Source of the DNA: Subdoligranulum variabile
GTDB lineage: Bacteria; Bacillota; Clostridia; Oscillospirales; Ruminococcaceae
Assembly: GCF_025152575.1 (NCBI RefSeq)
Contig: NZ_CP102293.1
Location: 2,108,001 to 2,172,000, forward strand
DNA length: 64,000 nt
Reading direction: 5' to 3'
The notes below the pieces were generated by a model. It saw only the letters and a list, made by a program, of their open reading frames with translations. It did no database searches and was not told where the DNA came from. Every line of letters starts with the position of its first letter. Within the stretch, counting starts at the first letter, position 1. Made by a program: the position numbers and the translations under genes. Positions 57,335 to 64,000 of this stretch are shown here, piece after piece.

Positions 57335-59947
57335 TTATTTGCCGCGGATCACACGGGAGAGCTGGATCAGCAGGGTGGGCAGGAAGGCCAGCACCACGAT
57401 GCACAGCAGCTGGAACCCGTTGATGGGAGCCACCAGGAACAGGCCTTCCAGGGCCGGGACAAAGAGCACAAAGGCCAGCAGCAGCACGCCGGTGCCGAAG
57501 GCCATCAGGGAATAGGGATTGCCGGAAAGGCCCAACCGGAAGATGGACTCGGTGCCGCGGCAGTTGAAGCCGTGGAACAGCCGGGCCAGGGTCAGGGTGG
57601 AGAAAGCCATGGTGCTGGCCAGCGCCGCGCCGCCCTGAGCAAGACCGATATAGAAGGCGATCATGGCCACCACACCGATCATCAGGCCCTGGCCGAAGAC
57701 ATGGCTGAGCATGGGCTTGTCCATCATGGAGGCGTTGGGATCCCGGGGCTTCTGGTCCATCAGACCGGGGCGGGCGGGCTCCATGCCCAGAGCGATGGCG
57801 GGCAGGCTGTCGGTGAGCAGGTTGATGAAGAGCAGGTGCACCGGCTGGAAGGGGACGCTCAGGCCTGCCAGAGAGGCGTAGATGACCGCCAGAATGGCGC
57901 CCATGTTGCCGGACAGCAGGAACTGGATGGCGTTGCGGATGTTGGCGTAGACGCTGCGGCCGTTGAGAACCGCCTTGACGATGGTGGCAAAATTGTCGTC
58001 CGCCAGGATCATGGCGGCGGCATCCTTGCTGACCTCGGTGCCGGTGATGCCCATGGCCACGCCCACGTCGGCCTTCTTCAGGGCGGGGGCATCATTGACG
58101 CCGTCGCCGGTCATGGCCGCAATGCAGCCCCGGCGCTGCCACGCCGTGACGATGCGGATCTTGTGCTCCGGGGAAACACGGGCATACACGGCAATGTGGG
58201 GCAGCTTTTCGTCCAGCTCGGCGTCGGACATGTTCTCCAGTTCCACGCCGTCCACCGCCAGGTCGCCCTCCTCGAAGATGCCGATCTGTTTGGCGATGGC
58301 GGTGGCGGTGACCTTGTGGTCGCCGGTGATCATGACGGTGCGGATGCCGGCCTTCTTGGCTTCGGCCACCGCCTTGACGCTCTCGGGACGGGGCGGGTCG
58401 ATCATGGAAATCAAGCCCACAAAGGTGTAGTCCTGCTCATCCTCCAGGGTGAGCAGCCGGGCTTCGGGCAGGGGACGCTGGGCAAAGGCCAGCACCCGCA
58501 GGCCGTTTTCGGAGAGCTCCCGGTTGACTTTTTCGATCTCGGCGCGGCGTTCCGGCGTCATGGGGACCACGCCGTCGCCGGTCAGCAGATGGGTGGAGCG
58601 ATCCAGCAGCACGTCGATGGCGCCCTTGGTGTAGAGCATGGGGCCGTCGTCGGTGTTGTGCAGGGTGCTCATCAGCTTGCGGTCGGAGTCAAAGGCCAGC
58701 TCCGCCAGGCGGGGATGCTGGCTGCGGTAGACCGGCGCATCCACATAGAAGTAGTTGCCCAGCTGTACCAGCGCCACCTCGGTGGGATCGCCCACCCCGG
58801 CGCCGCTCTCGGCGTTCATGGTGGCGTCGCTGTCCAGCACGGCAATTTTCAGTAGGGCACGCTGAGCGTCGTTGGCCAGCTCCAGGTCGGTGCCGGGGGT
58901 CAGGGTGCCGTCGGCCCAGATCTTCTGCACGGTCATCCGGTTCTGGGTCAGGGTGCCGGTCTTGTCGGAGCAGATGACCTGCACCGAACCCAGGCTTTCC
59001 ACAGCCTTCAGTTCCTTGATGATCGCGTTCTGCCGGGCCATCTTCTGGGTGCCCATGGCCAGCACGATGGTGACGATGGAGCTCAGCGCCTCGGGAATAG
59101 CCGCCACAGCCAGGGCCACGGCGAACATCAGGGCGTCCAGCACCCCCATGCCGTTGCGGAACACCGACAGCAGGAACACCACGGCGCAGATGACCATGAT
59201 GACCACGGCCAGCTTGCCGGAGAAATCGTCCAGGTTTTTCTGCAGGGGGGTCTTGCGCTGCTGGGTCTCGTTCATCAGGCTGGCAATGCGGCCCAGCTGG
59301 GTGTCCATGCCGGTGCCGGTGACCACCATGGTGGCCCGGCCGTAGGTGACCAGAGAACCGGAAAATGCCATGTTCTTCTGGTCGCCCAGGGCTACTTCGG
59401 CGCCCTCGATGGCGTCACGGCTCTTCTCCACGGCTTCGGACTCGCCGGTGAGGGAACTCTCGTTGACCTTCAGCGACCAGCTGTTGAGGATGCGGCCGTC
59501 CGCCACGATCAGATCGCCGGCCTCCAGTTCCACGATGTCGCCGGGCACCACCTGGTCCCCGGGGACTTCCATCCGCTGGCCGTCCCGCAGCACTTTGGCG
59601 GAAGGAGCGCTCATGGCTTTCAGGCTTTCCAGGGATTTCTCGGCCTTGAAATACTGCACGGTGCCCAGCACGGCGTTGAGGATCAGCACCGCGAAGATGA
59701 CCAGGGTACTCTCCAGGTTGCCCGAGAACATCGAGATGATGGCCGCCACAATGAGGATGGCCACCAGAAGATCCTTGAACTGCTCGGCAAACACCGCCAG
59801 CCAGCTCTTCTTTTCCCCTTCCGCCAGACGGTTGGGGCCGTACTGCTCCAGCCGCTGGGCCGCCTGCTGGCCGGTCAGACCGCCGGCTGTGACGCCCAGC
59901 TGCTCCAGGGTCTCTTTGGGGGACAGATTGAAATAGGGTTTCTGCAT
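57335..59947 (-). CDS. P-type ATPase, PMCA/SERCA-like subgroup; probable Mn2+ (or Ca2+) exporter
   Basis: 870 residues, ten helices. Actuator loop with SSLTGES, phosphorylation CSDKTGTLT, hinge MTGDGVNDAPALKKADVG, M4 metal site AAIPEALSSIVT and M6 NLLTDSLPA. The family is usually called calcium ATPase; the PEALS form of M4 differs from the SERCA PEGL. A yybP-ykoY (Mn2+) riboswitch directly upstream points to manganese efflux, as reported for Lactococcus YoaB. Single gene. Confidence 0.9.
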   Translation of the reverse strand: MQKPYFNLSPKETLEQLGVTAGGLTGQQAAQRLEQYGPNRLAEGEKKSWLAVFAEQFKDLLVAILIVAAIISMFSGNLESTLVIFAVLILNAVLGTVQYFKAEKSLESLKAMSAPSAKVLRDGQRMEVPGDQVVPGDIVELEAGDLIVADGRILNSWSLKVNESSLTGESEAVEKSRDAIEGAEVALGDQKNMAFSGSLVTYGRATMVVTGTGMDTQLGRIASLMNETQQRKTPLQKNLDDFSGKLAVVIMVICAVVFLLSVFRNGMGVLDALMFAVALAVAAIPEALSSIVTIVLAMGTQKMARQNAIIKELKAVESLGSVQVICSDKTGTLTQNRMTVQKIWADGTLTPGTDLELANDAQRALLKIAVLDSDATMNAESGAGVGDPTEVALVQLGNYFYVDAPVYRSQHPRLAELAFDSDRKLMSTLHNTDDGPMLYTKGAIDVLLDRSTHLLTGDGVVPMTPERRAEIEKVNRELSENGLRVLAFAQRPLPEARLLTLEDEQDYTFVGLISMIDPPRPESVKAVAEAKKAGIRTVMITGDHKVTATAIAKQIGIFEEGDLAVDGVELENMSDAELDEKLPHIAVYARVSPEHKIRIVTAWQRRGCIAAMTGDGVNDAPALKKADVGVAMGITGTEVSKDAAAMILADDNFATIVKAVLNGRSVYANIRNAIQFLLSGNMGAILAVIYASLAGLSVPFQPVHLLFINLLTDSLPAIALGMEPARPGLMDQKPRDPNASMMDKPMLSHVFGQGLMIGVVAMIAFYIGLAQGGAALASTMAFSTLTLARLFHGFNCRGTESIFRLGLSGNPYSLMAFGTGVLLLAFVLFVPALEGLFLVAPINGFQLLCIVVLAFLPTLLIQLSRVIRGK

Positions 59948-60000
59948 ACTTATTTCTCGCCTCTCCTGTTCAAAAATGTACCGGGCCGCCCCGGACGGGA

Positions 60001-60051
60001 AAAGAAAAAAGACTTCCCGGCCTGTGGGATCGCTCCCGGCCGAAAAGTCTT
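60001..60051 (-). terminator. Riboswitch-linked terminator before the P-type ATPase
   Basis: Minus-strand stem AAGACTT...CGGCC / GGCC...AAGTCTT with inner pairing, then TTTTTTCTTT. Its left arm CTTTTC is the same segment that closes aptamer helix P1, so the two exclude each other. Confidence 0.85.
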
Positions 60052-60138
60052 GTTACCACATGATGGGCGCGCTCCGCCCGATTCCTTGTACGGAATCGGG
60101 ATGTTGACGGTGCGACTTACAACTACTCCCTTTTCAAC
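60040..60138 (-). promoter_or_regulatory. yybP-ykoY (manganese) riboswitch
   Basis: On the minus strand: GAAAAGGGAGTAG at the 5' end, then ACCGTCAACATC, a hairpin GATTCC / GGAATC, and ACAAGACTTTTCGG at the 3' end. The yybP-ykoY consensus has GGGGAGUAG and GUCAACA in these places. P1 pairs GAAAAG with CTTTTC, which frees the ATPase from the terminator when Mn2+ binds (ON switch). Confidence 0.87.
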
Positions 60139-60143
60139 AAGAA

Positions 60144-60172
60144 ACTATACCATGATTTTGCCCCGAATGCAA
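60144..60172 (-). promoter_or_regulatory. Promoter of the riboswitch-ATPase unit
   Basis: Minus-strand TTGCAT (60167-60172), 17-base spacer, TATAGT (60144-60149). Confidence 0.85.
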
Positions 60173-60230
60173 GTATTATTTTGCGCATCCGGCGGGCAGA
60201 TACCCGGGGTGGATTTCTTTACCCGGTCAT

Positions 60231-60270
60231 ATACGGGAAGATACAGGAAAATACCGTGCGATACAGTGAA
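60231..60270 (+). repeat. Four tandem ATAC-starting 10-bp units upstream of the Cna-B/sortase promoter
   Basis: ATACGGGAAG, ATACAGGAAA, ATACCGTGCG and ATACAGTGAA follow each other exactly every 10 bp (starts at 60231, 60241, 60251, 60261), ending 6 bases before the -35. A related ATACCCGGGG lies at 60200. Same-face spacing suggests cooperative regulator binding. Confidence 0.6.
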
Positions 60271-60276
60271 AAACGC

Positions 60277-60305
60277 TTGCCAATTGCAAAGCGCGGTGCT
60301 ACAAT
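60277..60305 (+). promoter_or_regulatory. Promoter of the Cna-B protein / sortase operon
   Basis: TTGCCA (60277-60282), 17-base spacer, TACAAT (60300-60305), about 145 bases before the start codon. Confidence 0.8.
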
Positions 60306-60448
60306 TTTTATCGAATGAATTTTCGGGAAAATACAACGAAAAAACCGAAATGATGTAAATAGGATGGGGTGCAGGCACGGTTCCGATCCGCCGCAGAGCA
60401 GAGAAGACGGTGCCTGTTTCCTTCGGAAAAGCGGCATAGAGAAAAACG

Positions 60449-62332
60449 ATGGGACGGGGAACGATGAGACAAAGGAGATGGGGGGAACTGGGCCGGGCGC
60501 TGCTGCTGTTCGGCATCGGTTGTCTGCTGATGGCAGCCGCAGCGCTGCCGGTCCGGGCACAGGCGACAGAGGATTCCTATTTCTATCCGGGGTATCAGGC
60601 GGCTCAGAACGGGTATCTGGACCTGATGGCCTACATGAAGCAGATCACCATGACGGTGAACGGACAGGAATACACCACCCAGGAACTGCAGGCGCTGAAA
60701 AACGCGGGAACACCGCTGACGCTGGGGCTGGGGGATACGGCCTCCTTCAACTTCCGGTTTGCGCTGTGCGGCCGTGCCTATGAGCCGGAAGATCCCACCC
60801 AGCTGGACGAGGATGGGTCGGTGCATGTGGTGTATACCAACGGAACCACCTATTTGAACGGGGAGACGGTGGCCCCCGGTGCCACCGGCATTTTGGATGA
60901 TTCCTCCCTGATGGTGATCAACCGCAGTGCGGACAGCAGCTGTCTGCGTCTGGATCTGAGCTGGCTGCTGCAGTCCTGCCCCGACGGATTCCAGGTGGAG
61001 TACACCGAGGGCGGTGTATCCTTCGAGCAGCGGGATCAGTATCTGTATGTCTATTTTCCCGGCGGCATCGGGCAGGATACCTATGCCGATGCAGGGTACT
61101 TTTCCATCGGGGTGACGCTGGGCAAGGCGCTGGACGAGATCCGCATTCCCGGCACCGACGGCTACTATGTGCCCGGTACCGACGATTGGGTGTTTCCGCT
61201 CGTGGTGGCGGAATCCCCCAGCGACATGCTGGGGACCATCAGCACCTATGGCGACATCCATGTGCGGAAGATCTGGCAGACAGGGGGGCAGCCGCACCCC
61301 GACGCCAAGATCGTACTGCATTACACCGAAAACGGGGTGGAAAAAACCTCGGAGCGCATTCTGAAAGGAGACGATGCGGAGGCCGAGTTCACCATCCGCA
61401 ATGATATGACCAACTGCCGCCTGGAGGAGGACATGACGGGGCTGGACGGCTATACCAGCACCATGACGGTGAGCGAGGACGGGGCGACCTATACCTTTAC
61501 CAATACCAGCAGCAAGACGGTCTTCATCAGCAAGCGGAGCCTGGCGGGGGAGGAGGAACTGGCCGGCGCCCGGATGGAGCTGTACTGCCTTTCCAGCGAC
61601 GGCGGGCAGACCCTGATCGACCAGTGGACCTCAGGCTCGGAACCCCACACGGTACAGCTGAACCCGGGGCGGTTCAATCTGCATGAGGATCTGGCTCCGG
61701 CGGGATATGCCGTCAGTCAGGATATTCCCTTCACGGTGCGGGAGGATCTGACGGTCCAGCTGGACGGGGACACCGGCTCGCTGGACGGGGATACCCTCAT
61801 CGTCACCGACCGGGAACTGACCGTAAAGTTTGCCAAGGTGGACGGTTCCGGCAATCCTTTGCCGGGGGCGGTGCTGACGCTCACCGACAAGACCGACGGA
61901 ACGGAAATCGACCGTTGGACCACCACCTCGGAACCCCACGAGATCACCTTCCAAACGGAGGGCGGCACGGTACTGGTGGCGGGGCATACCTATCTTCTCC
62001 ATGAGGAAAGCGCCCCCGAAGGGTATCTGCTGGCGGAGGACGTGGAGTTTGTCTTCAACGGGGACGGCACGATCCCCGACCACGGATATTACACCGTGAC
62101 GATGGAGGACCTGTCCGAGACGCCGCCCACTGCCACACCGCCGGCGGAAACCCCGCCCACCACGCCGCCGTCCACCCCGCCGGAACGGGTCCAGACGGGG
62201 GACAGCCCCTGGATGTGGGTCTGGCTGGCACTGGGGGTTGTCTGCCTGTGTGCCTCGGCAGTCACAGGGCTGTTCTACTACCGCCGGTCCCATATACCGG
62301 CCTACTGGCGATTGGGGATGCGTGACCAATGA
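60449..62332 (+). CDS. Cna-B type sortase-anchored surface protein
   Basis: 627 residues (or 622 from the ATG at 60464; neither has a strong ribosome site). Signal peptide ending ALPVRAQA, a beta-rich domain (about 35-265), then three Cna-B/SpaA-like modules (VRKIWQTGGQPHPDAKIVLHYT; FISKRSLAGEEELAGARMELY ... LHEDLAPAGYAV; VKFAKVDGSGNPLPGAVLTLTDK ... LHEESAPEGYLLA) with the K and E typical of isopeptide bonds. A Pro/Thr linker, RVQTGDS, one helix and YYRRSHIP end the protein. The stop overlaps the sortase start by 4 bases, marking it as the dedicated substrate. Confidence 0.87.
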   Translation: MGRGTMRQRRWGELGRALLLFGIGCLLMAAAALPVRAQATEDSYFYPGYQAAQNGYLDLMAYMKQITMTVNGQEYTTQELQALKNAGTPLTLGLGDTASFNFRFALCGRAYEPEDPTQLDEDGSVHVVYTNGTTYLNGETVAPGATGILDDSSLMVINRSADSSCLRLDLSWLLQSCPDGFQVEYTEGGVSFEQRDQYLYVYFPGGIGQDTYADAGYFSIGVTLGKALDEIRIPGTDGYYVPGTDDWVFPLVVAESPSDMLGTISTYGDIHVRKIWQTGGQPHPDAKIVLHYTENGVEKTSERILKGDDAEAEFTIRNDMTNCRLEEDMTGLDGYTSTMTVSEDGATYTFTNTSSKTVFISKRSLAGEEELAGARMELYCLSSDGGQTLIDQWTSGSEPHTVQLNPGRFNLHEDLAPAGYAVSQDIPFTVREDLTVQLDGDTGSLDGDTLIVTDRELTVKFAKVDGSGNPLPGAVLTLTDKTDGTEIDRWTTTSEPHEITFQTEGGTVLVAGHTYLLHEESAPEGYLLAEDVEFVFNGDGTIPDHGYYTVTMEDLSETPPTATPPAETPPTTPPSTPPERVQTGDSPWMWVWLALGVVCLCASAVTGLFYYRRSHIPAYWRLGMRDQ

Positions 62333-63087
62333 AAAGTTTTCGCGGCGACAGCCGCCTGATCAAGCCCCCTGCCCGGGGTTGGCTGGTGCTCAGCCTTCTC
62401 CTGCTGCTGGCGGGCGTGGGATTTCTCGGCCTTTTCGGGTATGAGCAGTACGGGTACCTGAAAAGCGGCCGCTATTACCAGCAACTGCAGCAGACTGTCC
62501 GGACCGGGCAAGCGGCGGAGGAAAGCGGGAGCAAGATCGATTTCGCAGCGCTGCAGGCCATCAATGGGGATACCGCGGCCTGGCTGGAAATGCCGGGTCT
62601 GGAACTGGAACTGCCGGTGGTCCAGGCAAAGGACAACCAGACCTGGCTGCATCAGGGATTCGACGGACAGCCTTCCCCCGAGGGATGCCTCTTCTTCGGG
62701 GTGTCCGGCGGGGAGGAACCGGACCTCTACCGGGTGATCTACGGCCATAACCTGCATACCGGCTCCATGTTCAGCGGGCTGACCCGCTACGGGGAAGAGG
62801 CGTTCTTCCAGGCAAACCCCACCTTTACCCTCTGCACGCCGCAGGGGGACCAGACCTGGCGGATCTTCTCCTGCCACGACGCCACCGATACCGAGGAACT
62901 CTACCGTACCGGGCGTACCAGCGGGGAGGAATATGACGCCTTCGTGGCGGAACTGAAGGCGGCCTCGCTCTATGACACCGGCACGGAAGTCCCCCAGGGG
63001 GCACAGGTGCTGACGCTCTCCACCTGCGCCACCAGCTATGGCAGCGGTCTGCAGCGGTTTGTGGTGCATGCGTTCCGGGAATCCTGA
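62329..63087 (+). CDS. srtB: Class B sortase
   Basis: 252 residues. One N-terminal helix (about 17-37), then the sortase barrel with catalytic His140 (IYGHNLHTGSMF), Cys233 (TLSTCATSYGS) and Arg243 (LQRFVVHA). TLSTC and the order of helices are class B. It cleaves between T and G of the sorting signal and joins the substrate to peptidoglycan or to another subunit. Translationally coupled to the Cna-B protein. Confidence 0.92.
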   Translation: MKSFRGDSRLIKPPARGWLVLSLLLLLAGVGFLGLFGYEQYGYLKSGRYYQQLQQTVRTGQAAEESGSKIDFAALQAINGDTAAWLEMPGLELELPVVQAKDNQTWLHQGFDGQPSPEGCLFFGVSGGEEPDLYRVIYGHNLHTGSMFSGLTRYGEEAFFQANPTFTLCTPQGDQTWRIFSCHDATDTEELYRTGRTSGEEYDAFVAELKAASLYDTGTEVPQGAQVLTLSTCATSYGSGLQRFVVHAFRES

Positions 63088-63117
63088 ACGGCTTCCGGCA
63101 GAATTTTCAGAAAATCG

Positions 63118-63146
63118 TTAACGCCGGCAGGAATGTGTGCTATAAT
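63118..63146 (+). promoter_or_regulatory. Promoter of the PfkB kinase gene
   Basis: TTAACG (63118-63123), 17-base spacer, TGC-TATAAT extended -10 (TATAAT 63141-63146). Confidence 0.85.
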
Positions 63147-63158
63147 GCTGTCAGGAAT

Positions 63159-63178
63159 AAAGCGCAGGAAAGCGCTTT
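63159..63178 (+). promoter_or_regulatory. LacI-type operator downstream of the PfkB promoter
   Basis: AAAGCGCTTT (63169-63178), a perfect palindrome with the AAnCGnTT core of LacI-family sites, preceded by another AAAGCGC (63159-63165). Fits a sucrose- or fructose-responsive repressor. Confidence 0.65.
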
Positions 63179-63193
63179 GTAGGGAGGTTTTCC

Positions 63194-64000
63194 ATGAAAG
63201 ATGTTGTAGCCCTGGGCGAACTGCTCATTGATTTTGCCCCTGTTTCCACCGACGAGGCGGGCTATCCCACCCTGAAAGCCCAGCCCGGCGGCGCCCCCGG
63301 CAACTTCCTGGCGGCGCTGCAGCAGTACGGCTGCACCACCGGCCTCATCGGGAAGGTGGGGGATGATACCTTCGGCCATCTGCTCAAAGGCACGCTGGAC
63401 AAAATCGGCATCGATACCACCGGTTTGATCATCGACCCGGCGGTCTTCACCACCATGGCTTTTGTGACGCTGGACGCCACCGGCAACCGGTCCTTCAGTT
63501 TTGCCCGCAAGCCCGGTGCCGACACCTGTCTGCGCAGCGAGGAGGTCAACACCGCCCTGCTGGAGGACTGCAAGGTCTTCCATTTCGGCACCCTGAGCCT
63601 TACCAGCGAACCCGCCCGCTCGGCCACCCGGGACGCGGTGGCCTACGCCAAAAAGCAGGGCAAGCTCATCAGCTTTGACCCCAACCTGCGCAAGCCCCTG
63701 TGGCCCAGCGACGAGGCCGCCAAGGAGCAGATCGAGTGGGGCCTGCACCAGGCGGACATTGTGAAGATCAGCGACGAGGAGATCGAATTCCTGTGGGGCC
63801 TCTCTCCCGAGGAAGGCGCTCAGAAACTCCTCGGGGAATACGGCGTGAAACTGGTCTACGCCACCTTAGGCCCCAAGGGCTGCCATGTGGCGAACCGCAA
63901 CGGCAGCTGCGAAGTGCCTTCTCCCACGGGACTGCATGTCATCGACACGACAGGCGCCGGGGACATCTTCGGCGGCAGCGCCATGAGCCAGTTCCTGCAC
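63194..64000 (+). CDS. PfkB-family sugar kinase, fructokinase-like (C-terminus beyond window)
   Basis: 269 codons seen, frame open at the right edge. ALGELLIDFAP, PGGAPGNFLAAL, the GKVGDDTFGHLL motif, SFDPNLRKPLW, and the anion hole/catalytic base IDTTGAGDIFGGS. GGGAGG before ATG 63194. The N-terminal PGGAPGN and the DPNLR motif are typical of bacterial fructokinases (ScrK-like). A likely sugar uptake gene would lie further right. Confidence 0.9.
   Translation, partial: MKDVVALGELLIDFAPVSTDEAGYPTLKAQPGGAPGNFLAALQQYGCTTGLIGKVGDDTFGHLLKGTLDKIGIDTTGLIIDPAVFTTMAFVTLDATGNRSFSFARKPGADTCLRSEEVNTALLEDCKVFHFGTLSLTSEPARSATRDAVAYAKKQGKLISFDPNLRKPLWPSDEAAKEQIEWGLHQADIVKISDEEIEFLWGLSPEEGAQKLLGEYGVKLVYATLGPKGCHVANRNGSCEVPSPTGLHVIDTTGAGDIFGGSAMSQFLH

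Noticed and set aside
60231..60270. CRISPR-like repeat array
   Set aside because: Units are only 10 bp, imperfect and have no spacers; no cas genes are present.
1..64000. Insertion sequences, prophage, integrases, attachment sites, tRNA or rRNA
   Set aside because: I read all intergenic gaps and genes and found no transposase, integrase, flanking repeats or RNA genes.

Overview
The window is 64 kb of GC-rich chromosome with dense genes and mostly short intergenic gaps. It looks like an anaerobic gut Firmicute of the Oscillospiraceae (Faecalibacterium / Subdoligranulum / Gemmiger type). The basis is indirect: Firmicute-style Shine-Dalgarno sites (AGGAGG), TPP and yybP-ykoY riboswitches, AgrA/LytTR two-component pairs, a class B sortase with xxTGD-type sorting signals, GH2/GH3/GH31 enzymes, ThiW, and no respiratory genes. 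The genus is an inference. I see no tRNA, rRNA, CRISPR array, transposase or phage gene, so the window reads as ordinary core-plus-niche chromosome.

Layout. 1-3763 (minus): TPP-riboswitch-controlled thiW-thiM-thiE-thiD-thiC operon (thiC runs off the left edge). 3783-11119 (minus): an AraC regulator fused to an alpha/beta hydrolase with its own promoter, preceded by a GH31-dctP-dctQ-dctM operon (glycosidase plus TRAP transporter). 11449-14849 (plus): an esterase, then a LytTR response regulator / GHKL kinase pair and an orphan winged-helix protein. 14884-19465 (plus): a promoter with two identical-format operators driving a small bis-His membrane protein, a CydDC-like ABC exporter, a YgbA-like Cys-rich protein and a DUF454 protein. 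19604-20944: BrnQ amino acid carrier. 21000-27067 (minus): a ugpC-A-E-B system with glycerophosphodiesterase and a HAD phosphatase, i.e. a glycerophosphodiester scavenging route. 27379-30660 (minus): a large fibro-slime/SpaA surface protein. 30870-32513: nifS-nifU-like Fe-S assembly pair behind a palindromic operator. 32643-33878: MalY/PatB-type lyase.

34049-42921 (plus): a second LytTR/GHKL pair followed by GH2, a membrane-tethered permuted GH3 and a GPH-family symporter. Both LytTR loci are followed at the same relative position by an 8-10 bp direct repeat with 21-bp period lying about 12 bp upstream of the -35 of the next transcription unit, the known geometry for LytTR activators; this suggests that the first pair switches on the orphan winged-helix gene and the second the GH2-GH3-symporter operon.

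42982-47686 (minus): metallo-hydrolase, CdaR regulator, GntP-type permease and glycerate kinase (glycerate/sugar-acid use). 47915-54489 (plus): an unknown membrane protein, then an MMPL exporter translationally coupled to a GLUG-repeat surface protein. 54554-57091 (minus): an IPQTG-anchored surface protein. 57335-60172 (minus): a P-type ATPase under a manganese riboswitch. 60277-63087 (plus): a Cna-B type surface protein coupled to a class B sortase. 63194-64000: start of a PfkB sugar kinase behind a LacI-type operator.

Three themes recur: uptake and breakdown of host or plant glycans and phospholipid head groups, a sortase-B-linked set of cell-surface proteins, and stress or metal handling. 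The best candidates for something poorly described are the AraC-hydrolase fusion, the bis-His/CydDC/YgbA/DUF454 operon with its GTTAG-N6-CTAA operators, and the two LytTR repeat sites with a degenerate kinase on the second.
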